This document shows, piece after piece, positions 39,656-49,600 of a stretch of 64,000 nucleotides of DNA. The DNA lies in assembly GCA_002839335.1 (NCBI GenBank), contig PGXU01000001.1, positions 101,687 to 165,686 of the forward strand, read 5' to 3'. How positions within the stretch are numbered: position 1 is the stretch's first letter; the number at the start of each line of letters is the position of its first letter. This DNA is from Spirochaetae bacterium HGW-Spirochaetae-4. GTDB lineage: Bacteria > Spirochaetota > Spirochaetia > Sphaerochaetales > Sphaerochaetaceae. The notes beneath the pieces are model-generated. The model did not search any database and had not been told where the DNA came from. It worked only from the letters and a program-made list of their open reading frames with translations. Position numbers and translations under genes: made by a program.

Positions 39656-40573
39656 TCAAGTGCGGTGGTTGTATAGCCTTGTACCCCGTTCCGCCAAACG
39701 GTGCCGGTTGTTGAACAGGATCACTCCGAACAGGATCGTCGCACCCCCGACAATCGTCCCGGTATCGGGAACATCCCCGATGAGCAGGATCTCGAGGAAT
39801 GTGGACAGCAGTGGCGTCACGAACATGAAATTGGTCACATCGCCGATATGGTGTGCGATGGAGAGTGCGCGTGTCCACAACATGAATCCGATCGCACTGG
39901 GAAAGACGCCCATGAACACGACAGCGGCGATTGGTTGCCAAGGAGCCGTGGCGAGTGTCTGGACCGCTTCGGGTAGGAACGGCATCAGCAGCAACGTCGA
40001 GGCTACAATGCTATAGACCGTCGATTGCAGGGGCGTGTACTTTTTGGTCGAGAACCGTTGGATGAGGTTGTAGGCGGCGAAACTGACGGCGGCCGCGAGC
40101 ATCCATGCAAGACCCCACCCGATGGAGACTTCCCGTTCCCACAGGGTGAGCATGAGGATACCCGAGAACTCCACCACGACAGCGATCCATCCGATTCCCC
40201 CCAAGTGCTCCTTGAAGAGTATCGTCGCGAAGAGGGCCGCGATAACCGGTACCGTAGCGGTGACGACACTTGCCGTAGCCGCCGAAATGGTGGTCATGGC
40301 AATATTGAACAGGATCTGGTACAAGGCGAAGCCCAGCGCTCCCAATCCAAGGAATTGTGGCACGTCCCTGAGCCGTGGAAGTCCTATGCGTTTCACGAAT
40401 CCGATGATGATGAGGACAATGGCCGCAAAACCATATCTGAGCAGTCCCAACGGTAGCGGTGCGATGTGACGGACCGCTATGCGCGTGAATACGAACCCAG
40501 TCGACCAGAGCATGACGGTCGAGAAGGCGAGTATCAGTGCAGTGCGGTTGGGAGAATCCTGTGTATGTTGCAT
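39656..40573 (-). CDS. DMT superfamily (EamA) transporter
   Basis: Ten-TM; LWSTGFVFTRIAVRHIAPLPLGLLRYGFA; AATASVVTATVPVIAALFATILFKEHLG. Confidence 0.92.
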   Translation of the reverse strand: MQHTQDSPNRTALILAFSTVMLWSTGFVFTRIAVRHIAPLPLGLLRYGFAAIVLIIIGFVKRIGLPRLRDVPQFLGLGALGFALYQILFNIAMTTISAATASVVTATVPVIAALFATILFKEHLGGIGWIAVVVEFSGILMLTLWEREVSIGWGLAWMLAAAVSFAAYNLIQRFSTKKYTPLQSTVYSIVASTLLLMPFLPEAVQTLATAPWQPIAAVVFMGVFPSAIGFMLWTRALSIAHHIGDVTNFMFVTPLLSTFLEILLIGDVPDTGTIVGGATILFGVILFNNRHRLAERGTRLYNHRT

Positions 40574-40640
40574 CAAGGTGTACTCTAGAGCTTTTCCTTT
40601 CGGCAATCAATAGCTGGACAAGGCGGCACGATGCTGTATT

Positions 40641-41618
40641 ATGGTACGGATGAAAGTGAAATATAGCGCTGGCTTCTACTGCATTGTGCTCCTGCTGTCT
40701 ATTGCTTCCCTTTCGGCACGAGGTACTCATGAAGACGGATTCGTTCCGACCAGGTCTGTGGAAGTCGTGGTCCCGGCCGCCGAAGGTGGTGGGAGCGACT
40801 TGCTGGCCACAACCATCGTGGATATTGTTCAGCAACACCACTTGACCGAAGTACCGTTGACCATTGCACACAGACCGGGAGGTTCCGGTTCCGCGGGATT
40901 CGCCTACGCCAACAGTCGGCCTGATCCCGACCATACCCTGATGGTGGTGAATACCCCGCATCTGCTGGTATTGCACGATGGTGGAAGGAACCGACACCTG
41001 GTACCGATCGCACGGCTTGCCGTGGACCCGATCCTGTTTGTCGTTCCTTCCGATAGTCCATATCGCGAATTCAACGATCTGTGCACCCAAACCGGAGGCT
41101 TGGACCTGTTGGTCGGCACTGCCGATAGCTTCGACCGCTATTGTGTATTGCAGCTGAACGCCAAGCTTGCCGGCAACCTGAGGACAATCTATTACAACAG
41201 TTCCTCGTTCATCGTCACCGGCATGACCCACGGGCAGCTCGACGCAGGTATCCTCAATCCGTCGGAGGCTGTGGAAGGTATCGCTTCAGGCAAACTCAGG
41301 GTGTTGGCGGCTTTCACACCCATCGTTCCATCGGATATGGTTCCCGCGGTGCCGACATTGGCCGAATTGGGAATCGATGGGCTCGATTACGAGATATCAC
41401 GGTATGTGATGGGCTCTCCTGCAATGAGTAACGAGGCGAGGGCCTATTGGCATGGGGTTTTCTCCAACCTTGTGCAAGAGCCCGACTGGATCGATGGATA
41501 TGTCCGGGCCAATTTGCTCTCCGAGGCTTTCTTGGATATGGATGAAACGCAAACGTATCTGGTGGACATCGAGTTGCCATGGGTACGGGAAATCTGGGAG
41601 AGCGGGTTCCTGCAGTAG
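40641..41618 (+). CDS. Tripartite tricarboxylate transporter substrate-binding protein (Bug/TctC family)
   Basis: Signal peptide; VEVVVPAAEGGGSDLLATTIVDIV...IAHRPGGSGSAGFAYANS; DAGILNPSEAVEGIASGKLRVLAAF. Confidence 0.85.
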   Translation: MVRMKVKYSAGFYCIVLLLSIASLSARGTHEDGFVPTRSVEVVVPAAEGGGSDLLATTIVDIVQQHHLTEVPLTIAHRPGGSGSAGFAYANSRPDPDHTLMVVNTPHLLVLHDGGRNRHLVPIARLAVDPILFVVPSDSPYREFNDLCTQTGGLDLLVGTADSFDRYCVLQLNAKLAGNLRTIYYNSSSFIVTGMTHGQLDAGILNPSEAVEGIASGKLRVLAAFTPIVPSDMVPAVPTLAELGIDGLDYEISRYVMGSPAMSNEARAYWHGVFSNLVQEPDWIDGYVRANLLSEAFLDMDETQTYLVDIELPWVREIWESGFLQ

Positions 41619-41626
41619 AAATAAAA

Positions 41627-41652
41627 CAGGTGTTCCTCCGCGGAACACCCGT
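41627..41652. terminator. Bidirectional terminator between convergent genes
   Basis: ggtgttcc-tccgc-ggaacacc; minus side followed by tgttttattt. Confidence 0.7.
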
Positions 41653-41682
41653 TGTTGTTCGATCGAACCGATCTGTACCCGA

Positions 41683-41913
41683 TTAGTGTTTGAGTGCTTG
41701 GTCGATTGCCGCGCGGTCGAAACCGACAATGATCTTGCCATTCACATCCAGGACGGGAACTCCCATCTGCCCGGATTTGCGGACCATTTCCTGTGCCTTC
41801 TCGGAATTCGAAGCGACGTTGTACTCGGTGTAGGGAACGTTGTTGTTCTGCAAGTAACTCTTTGCCATCCGGCAAAATCCACAGGTCGGTGTGCTATACA
41901 ATGTGACAGCCAT
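41683..41913 (-). CDS. Glutaredoxin-like protein
   Basis: MAVTLYSTPTCGFCRMAKSYLQNNNVPYTEYNVASNSEKAQEMVRKSGQMGVPVLDVNGKIIVGFD; start corrected to 41913. Confidence 0.92.
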   Translation of the reverse strand: MAVTLYSTPTCGFCRMAKSYLQNNNVPYTEYNVASNSEKAQEMVRKSGQMGVPVLDVNGKIIVGFDRAAIDQALKH

Positions 41914-42056
41914 GATAGGCCTCCTTAATTTGGTTTCTGTTTTATGCACATAACATACCTAGTCCTCCATGGTTCGGTCAACAAAAGAGTTGGTGACAAC
42001 ATCACCGAGCGGTGGTAGCATACTGGTAAGCTGTATATATAAAGGAGGAGCACCCC

Positions 42057-42509
42057 ATGGAATACAAGGAACCCCATACGAACGGAGCCTTGGCGGCAAT
42101 CTGCACCAACTTGTCGAAGGCTTGCGACAAGCAGATGCGTCCGACCGAAGCCGGACTGTTCGACAAGCTCGCCTCATATTTCAGTCAAAGCGCTGGAGTC
42201 GCCGGACCGGTCTCGATCAACGATTTGGATGCCAATATCGCGGCCGATACCGAAAGTGGCTACATTGCGGTGGAAAGCCGTGCCCAGCAAGTCGGCGACC
42301 GGGGAGCGCTCCGCTGCGTGACGTGGGGAAAAAAGGTGACCGCGATCCACAAATCGGTGCTGGTCCGTTATGCGAAACAGGGTGATGCCTTGATGGAGGG
42401 CAGCAATCTCTACGTGTGCGAAGCGTGCGGGTTCATTGCGATAGCCAAGGAAGTGCCCGGGCTTTGTCCGATTTGCAAAGCTCCAGCATCACGTTTCACC
42501 AAAATCTAA
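42057..42509 (+). CDS. Rubredoxin-like-domain protein
   Basis: C-terminal YVCEACGFIAIAKEVPGLCPICKAPASRFTKI; N-terminal helical domain. Confidence 0.8.
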   Translation: MEYKEPHTNGALAAICTNLSKACDKQMRPTEAGLFDKLASYFSQSAGVAGPVSINDLDANIAADTESGYIAVESRAQQVGDRGALRCVTWGKKVTAIHKSVLVRYAKQGDALMEGSNLYVCEACGFIAIAKEVPGLCPICKAPASRFTKI

Positions 42510-42521
42510 TTGGAGGTTGCC

Positions 42522-43001
42522 ATGCACGCCGCAAGAAATATTGCATTATGTACCAAGGATTGCCTGTGCCTGTTCGTCTGTCCGACCGGCGCGACCGATA
42601 CGGAAAATGGACAGATAGACTTTTCCAGATGTCTCGACGGCTGCCGTCTCTGTGTCGATGCTTGTCCGTCGCATGCCCTCTATCTGGTATTCGACCGGTA
42701 CCCGGTGAAACCACAGAAGGATGCGGTCGTCGCCTCGGCCCTCGACAACCTGTTGGAGAGCAAGGTGAAGCAGGAATTGATAGGGACGGCTCTGGCCCAA
42801 GGAGAGAACGGAGGAGCCAAATTGGCCAAGGCGATCGCACATTCGAATCGCGTCTTGGCCGAAGACTGCGCGCGGGAGGCCAGGTATATACTTCCACAGG
42901 GCAGTGAAACACGCAAACTGCTCACCGAACTGCTCGGACGGAGAGGGGATCCCGGATTTCCCGTGGATGCTGTCGAACAGTTGCTGGAGCTCCTCCAATA
43001 G
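42522..43001 (+). CDS. 4Fe-4S ferredoxin-like protein
   Basis: CTKDCLCLFVCPTGA and CLDGCRLCVDACPSHAL; ggagg RBS before ATG 42522. Confidence 0.82.
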   Translation: MHAARNIALCTKDCLCLFVCPTGATDTENGQIDFSRCLDGCRLCVDACPSHALYLVFDRYPVKPQKDAVVASALDNLLESKVKQELIGTALAQGENGGAKLAKAIAHSNRVLAEDCAREARYILPQGSETRKLLTELLGRRGDPGFPVDAVEQLLELLQ

Positions 43002-43009
43002 GGGCCCGG

Positions 43010-43504
43010 CTACTGTTGGAGCGTGTCCTCGCGGTAGAATTCGCACCTATCCTTGAACTCGCACCTCGGACAGGCCGAGCCGGGGCACTGCTTGAAATTC
43101 GAATCGACCGACTCCAATTGCTCGACATGCCAGGTGAGATCCTGGATCAAGGCCTGGATATCCTTGAGATGCTGCATTTCCTTGCTCAATAGCTTCCGAT
43201 ATTGTTTGAGCAGCTCCAACCGGCGTTTCTCTCCGGTCGAGTCCTCATTGCCGAGGCGTATGATCTCGGCGATCTCATCGAGCGACATGCCATAGTTCTT
43301 CAACTGTATGATCCTGGTGAGATAGACCAGGTCCTCGTCGGTATAATGGCGTTGGCTGCCGTCGGCCCGGTCCTGGGTCTTCAGCAGTCCGAGCGATTCA
43401 TAGTAGCGGACGGTACGGGTCGTCACATTGGCTTTCCTCGCCAGCTCTCCAATACGATATTGCTTCTTTTCCACGCTACCACCTGCATCTGTCGTTTTCT
43501 CCAT
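43010..43504 (-). CDS. MerR family regulator with C-terminal cysteine cluster
   Basis: YRIGELARKANVTTRTVRYYESLGLLKTQDRADGSQRHYTDEDLVYLTRIIQLKNYGMSLDEIAEI; C-term CPGSACPRCEFKDRC. GTG start at 43474 also possible. Confidence 0.9.
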   Translation of the reverse strand: MEKTTDAGGSVEKKQYRIGELARKANVTTRTVRYYESLGLLKTQDRADGSQRHYTDEDLVYLTRIIQLKNYGMSLDEIAEIIRLGNEDSTGEKRRLELLKQYRKLLSKEMQHLKDIQALIQDLTWHVEQLESVDSNFKQCPGSACPRCEFKDRCEFYREDTLQQ

Positions 43505-43626
43505 GATACCACAGCAGGATATCCTGTTCCAGAAGTTTCCCCTTGACAGATGGGAAGATCGGCTGCACACTGTCGTTAAGTTAAAATTAACGTTAAACGT
43601 AAACTTTACAGACAAAGAGGCCGTGC

Positions 43627-44652
43627 ATGAGAAGCGTATACCTGACCGAACCGAGAAAGCTGGAGATCCGACAGGAGGAGACTCCGGTCCCACGGGACCA
43701 TGAATTGCTGGTCAAGATCGCGTATTGCGGTATCTGTACCTTGGAACAGCGCCTCTATGATGGCGAACGTAAGATATACTACCCCATAATCCCCGGCCAC
43801 GAAGCCAGTGGTACTGTTGTCGCTGTCGGTTCCGAAGTCATGACCAGCGTGAAGGTGGGCGACCATGTGGTGCTCGACCTGGTGAACCGCTGCCACTCCT
43901 GCCCTGCGTGCCTGTCGGGCAATTCGAACCTCTGCGAGAATCGCTTCAAGAAGGGCCAGCGTGTGTTGGGCGCCTTTTCCGAATATATGGTTGTCAAACC
44001 TGAACAGGTGCAGGTGATTCCCGACGAATTGCCGCTGGACCAGGCCGCTTTCGCCGAACCGCTCTCCTGTTGCATCCGGTCCTTGCGCAAAGCCAAGGCC
44101 GGACTCGGGGACACGGTACTGGTCAGTGGAGCGGGAACCATGGGATTGCTGCACGTGAAGGCCGCTTTGGCCATGGGTGTGCGCGTCATTGTCACCGATA
44201 TCGCGAAATCGCGATTGGACGATGCATTGGCCATGGGAGCCGATTTCGCACTCGATGCCTCCGACAGCCAGGTGTTCGTCGATACGTTAAGGAGCCTTAC
44301 CCATGGGAGGGGAGTGGATAGTTGCATTATCACCACTCCCTCGGTCTGCGCCGTGGAAACGGCCGCCAAGGTGCTCGCTCCCGGTGGGACGCTGAACATC
44401 TATACCTCCTACGGGGACAAACCGGTCTTGCCGATCGACATGAATACCATCCACCGAAATGAATTCGTCATCACCGGATCGGAGGGTCGCAGCGAGTACG
44501 ATTTCAACACATCCGTCAGAGCTCTCGCAAATGGGAAGGTTGTGGTTGATGATTTGATCAGTCGGATATATCCTTTGGACCAGGCCGCACAGGCCGTCGA
44601 GGCGGCACTGTCCGGCAAGACCTATCGAGTGCTGTTGAAAATGGAGGAATAG
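43627..44652 (+). CDS. Zinc-dependent alcohol/polyol dehydrogenase (MDR family)
   Basis: YCGICTLEQRL, PGHEASGTVVAVG, CHSCPACLSGNSNLCENR, VSGAGTMGLLHVKAALAMGVRVIVTDI. Confidence 0.92.
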   Translation: MRSVYLTEPRKLEIRQEETPVPRDHELLVKIAYCGICTLEQRLYDGERKIYYPIIPGHEASGTVVAVGSEVMTSVKVGDHVVLDLVNRCHSCPACLSGNSNLCENRFKKGQRVLGAFSEYMVVKPEQVQVIPDELPLDQAAFAEPLSCCIRSLRKAKAGLGDTVLVSGAGTMGLLHVKAALAMGVRVIVTDIAKSRLDDALAMGADFALDASDSQVFVDTLRSLTHGRGVDSCIITTPSVCAVETAAKVLAPGGTLNIYTSYGDKPVLPIDMNTIHRNEFVITGSEGRSEYDFNTSVRALANGKVVVDDLISRIYPLDQAAQAVEAALSGKTYRVLLKMEE

Positions 44653-46089
44653 ATGGTTCTGGCGATCGATATCGGAACAACGACATGCAAGGCCGCTCTG
44701 TTTGACCGCTTCGGGAACCTGCAACAGTTGGCGAAGGTTCCCGTGGCGATCCATTCCGATTCGAACGGGGCCCAGGAAACCGCTCCACGGTATTGGTCGG
44801 CGGCAGTCGCTTCCCTATGCGACGAGCTGCAATCCAAAGGGACCGTGCGATCGGTCGTTGTCAGTGGAAACGGGCCGACTGTGGTTCCCGTATTCGCCGA
44901 ACCTACGCTCTTCGACGGATTGTTGCATGCCCAAACGGGGATGGCACGTCTCTGGCTCGATCGGAGGGCTGTAGCCGAAGCAACCGAAATCTCAAAGATG
45001 ACAGGCAGTTTCGTCGATGCCAGTTTCGTGCTTCCCCAGGTACTCCACCTGTCCCGCACAGAACCGGCCACCTACGCCAAGACCCGGACCTTCCTTTCCT
45101 CGTGCGAATATGTGAATTACCTGCTCACTGGCGAAGTCCGGGCGATATTGCATGCCGACGACGCCTTGCGTTGGTACTGGACCGATGCGGTGCTCGACCA
45201 TTTCGGGCTCGACAAGGACAAGTTTCCCGAATTCTGTCGACCGGGAGATCTGGTCGGCGAAGTGACCGCGCATGCATCGCGGGCCCTCGGGTTGCCCCAG
45301 GGTATTCCCGTATTCGCCGCGGGGCCCGATTTCCTGGTCTCGATACTCGGTTGTGCTGTGGTGGAACCCGGCATGGTCTGCGACCGCTCGGGGACAAGCG
45401 AGGGGATCAACCTCTGTACCAACGCACCGTTGGGTGACGACCGGTTGATGACATATCTCCATCCGGTCAAGCCGTTCTATAATATTTCGGGCATCATCTC
45501 GACCTCCGGAAAAGCCATCGGGTGGGCGAAATCGTTGCTTGGGATGGAGCGGCTCCCGTTCGACGACATGTATGCCGCCATGGCGAAAGCTCCTGCGGGA
45601 AGTGGTGGCCTGGTCTTCCTTCCCTACCTGACCGGCGAACGGGCTCCATTGTGGGATCCCGATGCCAAGGGAGTATTCTCGGGCCTTACCCTCTCTACCG
45701 GCAGGGAATCGTTGTTGCGCGCGGTGGCCGAAGGTGTCTGCCTCGCCATGCGTGATGTCATTACGGTCATGGAGGAACTGGGGGGAAAGGTGGAGGCGTT
45801 GCGCATCACAGGCGGTCCCTCGGAGAGCAGGTTCCTCAATCAATTGAAAGCCGATGTGACCGGACGACCGGTTGCCGTCCCACTGATAGGTGATGCCGAA
45901 CTGGTGGGATCCATGGTGATCGCACGGACAGCCCTGGGCGATTATCCCTCCTTTGCGGATGCTGCCAGGCAACTGGTGACCATAGGGGAGAGCTACGATC
46001 CCGATACTACGCTGGGCGGTCTCTATGCGGACCTGTTCGAACGGTATCGGGCGACATATCGGAATTTACGGGAAACTTGGAGGAAATAG
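44653..46089 (+). CDS. FGGY-family carbohydrate kinase
   Basis: LAIDIGTTTCKAALFD; LPYLTGERAPLWDPDAKGVFSGLTL; LRITGGPSESRFLNQLKADVTGRPVAVP. Confidence 0.93.
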   Translation: MVLAIDIGTTTCKAALFDRFGNLQQLAKVPVAIHSDSNGAQETAPRYWSAAVASLCDELQSKGTVRSVVVSGNGPTVVPVFAEPTLFDGLLHAQTGMARLWLDRRAVAEATEISKMTGSFVDASFVLPQVLHLSRTEPATYAKTRTFLSSCEYVNYLLTGEVRAILHADDALRWYWTDAVLDHFGLDKDKFPEFCRPGDLVGEVTAHASRALGLPQGIPVFAAGPDFLVSILGCAVVEPGMVCDRSGTSEGINLCTNAPLGDDRLMTYLHPVKPFYNISGIISTSGKAIGWAKSLLGMERLPFDDMYAAMAKAPAGSGGLVFLPYLTGERAPLWDPDAKGVFSGLTLSTGRESLLRAVAEGVCLAMRDVITVMEELGGKVEALRITGGPSESRFLNQLKADVTGRPVAVPLIGDAELVGSMVIARTALGDYPSFADAARQLVTIGESYDPDTTLGGLYADLFERYRATYRNLRETWRK

Positions 46090-46091
46090 GT

Positions 46092-46904
46092 ATGAATGCT
46101 GGTTTGGTGCTGCGCAGGAATGCGCTTTTCGACAAGAGGGACGGCCGGTCGGTGGTGATCGCCATGGATCATGCGGCGATCGCGGGACCGATTCCCGGTA
46201 TCGTGGACCCGAACGGGATTGTCGCCGCCTGTGTGGCAGCGAAGGTCGACGGGATCCTGACGACAAAAGGGTTCGTGGACAACGCCCTTGGTGCATGGGA
46301 TCGCTCAACGGCTCTGGTGTTGCGAATAACCGGAGGCTTTACGGTATTGGGTGGCAAGTTCGAGGAAGAGTTGGTCATCGAGCCCGAGACGGCCTTGGCC
46401 TACGGTGCATCGTGCGCAGCCATCACCGTGAAATTCGGCCATGAATACGAAGGTAAGTTTATCAGGCAGGCTTCGTTGGCGATAGACCGTTGCCATATGC
46501 TCGGACTGCCGGTTATGCTCGAGGCAATGGCGAAAGGGACGGTGAAGGGCGAGAAGCTTGCATCGAACGACCCCGAGGGTATCCGCATGGCGGCCCGCAT
46601 GGCAGCCGAACTTGGCGCGGACGTGGTCAAGACCTATTATACCGGGAGCGTCGATTCCTTCGCGAAGGTGGTCGAAGGGTGTCCGGTTCCCATAGTGATA
46701 CTTGGCGGAGCGAAGACCGATTCCATACGGCAAGTGTTCCAGGATATCCACGATTCGCTGGTGGCGGGAGGCCGGGGAATAGCGGTGGGAAGGAATATCT
46801 GGGAGCATGGGAATGTGGATAGGATGCTGCAGGCGGTCAATGGATTGGTCCATGGCCACTGGAGCGTAGAACAGGCATGTGATACAGTCGGTCTAGTCAA
46901 CTAG
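46092..46904 (+). CDS. DeoC/LacD/FbaB-type class I aldolase family protein
   Basis: SVVIAMDHAAIAGPIPGIVDP; AADVVKTYYTG-like ELGADVVKTYYTGSVDSFAKVVEGCPVPIVILGG; GGRGIAVGRNIWEHGN. Confidence 0.85.
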   Translation: MNAGLVLRRNALFDKRDGRSVVIAMDHAAIAGPIPGIVDPNGIVAACVAAKVDGILTTKGFVDNALGAWDRSTALVLRITGGFTVLGGKFEEELVIEPETALAYGASCAAITVKFGHEYEGKFIRQASLAIDRCHMLGLPVMLEAMAKGTVKGEKLASNDPEGIRMAARMAAELGADVVKTYYTGSVDSFAKVVEGCPVPIVILGGAKTDSIRQVFQDIHDSLVAGGRGIAVGRNIWEHGNVDRMLQAVNGLVHGHWSVEQACDTVGLVN

Positions 46905-46931
46905 AACAGGCCGGCTGAAAAGGAGGATCAT

Positions 46932-47981
46932 ATGAGAAAAGGAAGTGTACTCGTATTGGTATTGGTAGCCATGCTATTGGCATCATCGGTATCGATCTTT
47001 GCCGCAGGCAGTACCGAACAGGTCCCTACGGAGCAGAAATCGTTGTCGGTGCTGGTATATATCACCGGCGTCATGGCCGGTAGTCCGCCGTACACCGCAT
47101 TGGCCGAGGGGGCGCAGGAATTCGCCGCCGCCAATGAGAACGTCACGGTGAAGATCTACGAAGCCGGGTTCAACCAGGCACAGTGGGAAGAACAGCTCAC
47201 ATCGCTCGTCGCCACAGGTGAATACGATGTCGTGTTGGGTTCCAACCCCTCGTTGCCGGAAATCTGTGAACGGGTCGGCGCAAAGTTTCCCAAGCAGAAG
47301 TTCATAATCACCGATGCCCAAAAGGCTGGAAACAGCCAGATGCGCACCTACCTCTACAACCAGTATGAACAGTCGCTGTATCTCGGCTATCTGGCTGGAC
47401 TGGTGACCACCAGCTCCATGCAGCATGCCAACAGCGCGCTCAAGATTGGTTTCATCGCAGCCCAGGAATATCCGTTGTTGAACAAGCACATGGTGCCTGG
47501 GTTCCTTGCCGGGGCACGCATGGTCAATCCGGCGATCGAGCTCGATTTCCGTATCGTTGGCAACTGGTTCGATGCAAACAAGGCCGCAGATTTGGCTTCC
47601 AGCATGAAAACAGCGGGCGTCGATGTGTTTGCGGCTATCGCTGGGGGAGCCGCCCAAGGTTTGTTCAAGGTAGCGCAGGAGCAGGGCGCATATATCGTCT
47701 ACCACAATACCAACGAGTACAAGGCTGCTCCAGGATATGTGGTGGGGTGTGGTTCCATGGAACAGAAGAAGCTGGTCAAGGAGATCCTCGTCGATGTCCT
47801 GGCTGGTACTGTCCAATACGGAACCGCCTCGGTGGTTGGAGCCAAAGAGGGGTACCTGGGCTTCTTCTTCGACGATCCCGCGTATGCGGCGAATCTCCCC
47901 GCGGATATCCGGACAAAATTCGAGGCATTCATGGCTGACGTACAGGCTGGAAAGATCGCCTATACGCTTCCTCCGCTTTGA
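46932..47981 (+). CDS. BMP family ABC transporter substrate-binding protein
   Basis: Signal peptide; VLVYITGVMAGSPPYTALAEGAQEFAAANENVTVKIYEAG; VATGEYDVVLGSNPSLPEIC; YLGYLAGLVTTSS. Confidence 0.9.
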   Translation: MRKGSVLVLVLVAMLLASSVSIFAAGSTEQVPTEQKSLSVLVYITGVMAGSPPYTALAEGAQEFAAANENVTVKIYEAGFNQAQWEEQLTSLVATGEYDVVLGSNPSLPEICERVGAKFPKQKFIITDAQKAGNSQMRTYLYNQYEQSLYLGYLAGLVTTSSMQHANSALKIGFIAAQEYPLLNKHMVPGFLAGARMVNPAIELDFRIVGNWFDANKAADLASSMKTAGVDVFAAIAGGAAQGLFKVAQEQGAYIVYHNTNEYKAAPGYVVGCGSMEQKKLVKEILVDVLAGTVQYGTASVVGAKEGYLGFFFDDPAYAANLPADIRTKFEAFMADVQAGKIAYTLPPL

Positions 47982-48058
47982 TCCACCACATATGATCGTG
48001 CGGTCCCGGATGTATTGTCCGGGACTGCCTTGTCGTTCGAAAAGGAGTAGTGGAACGG

Positions 48059-49600
48059 ATGGAACATGCGGTCGAGATGCGCGGCATAGTGAAGATATAT
48101 CCAGAGACCGGGTTGCGGGCCAACGACGGTGTCGACCTCACGTTGAACAAGGGGCAGATATTGTGTCTGGCCGGAGAGAACGGTGCGGGTAAGACGACAC
48201 TCATGAAAGTCCTGTACGGGCTTGAGAAACCGGACGCCGGAACCATTTCGGTCATGGGAAATCCGGTCTCGATCACCTCGCCCCTACAAGCCAACCGGCT
48301 TGGCATAGGTATGGTCCACCAGCACTTCATGTTGGTCGACGACTTCACGGTCGCCCAGAACGTCACACTGGGAAAGGAACCGCTGAAGGGCAGGTTCTCG
48401 TATGATCTCAAAGGTGCCGCCGATGCGGTCGATGCGGTGATCCGCAAGCACCGGTTTTCCATCGATGCCACCAAGCGTGTCGGTAGCCTCACCGTGGGGC
48501 AGAAGCAGCAGGTCGAGATTGTGAAGATGCTGTACCGCGATGTCGATATCCTGATCCTGGACGAGCCGACAGCGGTCTTGACCGAGCAGGAGATCGAGTC
48601 GCTGTTCATCACCTTGCGGGCATTGGCCGAACACGGAACATCGTTGATCCTGATCACGCACAAGTTGCATGAGATCACCACCATTTCCGACCGGGTGGCG
48701 ATCATGCGCCAGGGTGCGATGGTAGGCGATTTTCCGACCGATTCGGTGGACGGAAAGCAGATTTCCCGGCTCATGATGGGCCAAAGCGTCTCCCTGGTCG
48801 TCGATCGGCTTCCCTATACTCCTGTGCAGCATCCGGTCTTGCGTTTCGACAATGTGTCGGTCCTGAAACGCAACCAGCAGCGGCCGTTGCTCAACGGCGT
48901 CTCGTTCACCGCGCGTTCCGGTGAGATATTGGGATTCGCCGGTGTCGGTGGCAATGGATTGGGCGTGCTGGAAGCTGTCCTTGGAGGATTCCTTCCCATT
49001 TCATCGGGAGCCATTGTCCACAAGGACGAGGATATTTCCCGTTTGGATTCCCATGCATTGCGCAAACGCGGGTTGGCATATGTTCCCGCCGACCGTCTGC
49101 AGGTGGGCAGTGCGCTCCAGGCAGCGGTGTCCGAGAACCTGATCGTGGATGCGCGCAACGAGTTCTCCCGCCATGGGGTGATGCAACGCAAGAAGATCGA
49201 ACAGCATGCACAGTCGCTGTTGAAGACCTATTCGGTCAAGGGCAGTCCTTCCATGCCGATCGGGACGCTTTCGGGTGGGAATATCCAAAAGGTAATCCTT
49301 GCCCGCGAGATCACCCAATACCAGGACTATATCGTGTTCAGCGAACCGACGTGGGGTCTCGATATCGCCAGCAGCCGTTTTGTCTATGAACGGATGGTGC
49401 AACTGCGTGACGAGGGCGCCGCCGTCCTGCTGATCAGCAGCAACCTGGACGAGATACTGGCTGTTTCCGATAGGGTCATCGTGATGTATCGGGGAACGAT
49501 TGTCGCTGTGTTGGAATCCGAAGAGCTCCGGCACGTAACCAAAGAGGATATGGGCGCCTACATGTTGGGATTGCGGCAGCAGGAGGCACCACATGGTTGA
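48059..49600 (+). CDS. ABC transporter ATP-binding protein, duplicated NBDs (nucleoside/sugar type)
   Basis: MRGIVKIYPETGLRANDGVDLTLNKGQILCLAGENGAGKTTLMKVLYG; LTVGQKQQVEIVKMLYRDVDILILDEPTAVLTEQE; second domain LSGGNIQKVILAREI. Confidence 0.95.
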   Translation: MEHAVEMRGIVKIYPETGLRANDGVDLTLNKGQILCLAGENGAGKTTLMKVLYGLEKPDAGTISVMGNPVSITSPLQANRLGIGMVHQHFMLVDDFTVAQNVTLGKEPLKGRFSYDLKGAADAVDAVIRKHRFSIDATKRVGSLTVGQKQQVEIVKMLYRDVDILILDEPTAVLTEQEIESLFITLRALAEHGTSLILITHKLHEITTISDRVAIMRQGAMVGDFPTDSVDGKQISRLMMGQSVSLVVDRLPYTPVQHPVLRFDNVSVLKRNQQRPLLNGVSFTARSGEILGFAGVGGNGLGVLEAVLGGFLPISSGAIVHKDEDISRLDSHALRKRGLAYVPADRLQVGSALQAAVSENLIVDARNEFSRHGVMQRKKIEQHAQSLLKTYSVKGSPSMPIGTLSGGNIQKVILAREITQYQDYIVFSEPTWGLDIASSRFVYERMVQLRDEGAAVLLISSNLDEILAVSDRVIVMYRGTIVAVLESEELRHVTKEDMGAYMLGLRQQEAPHG

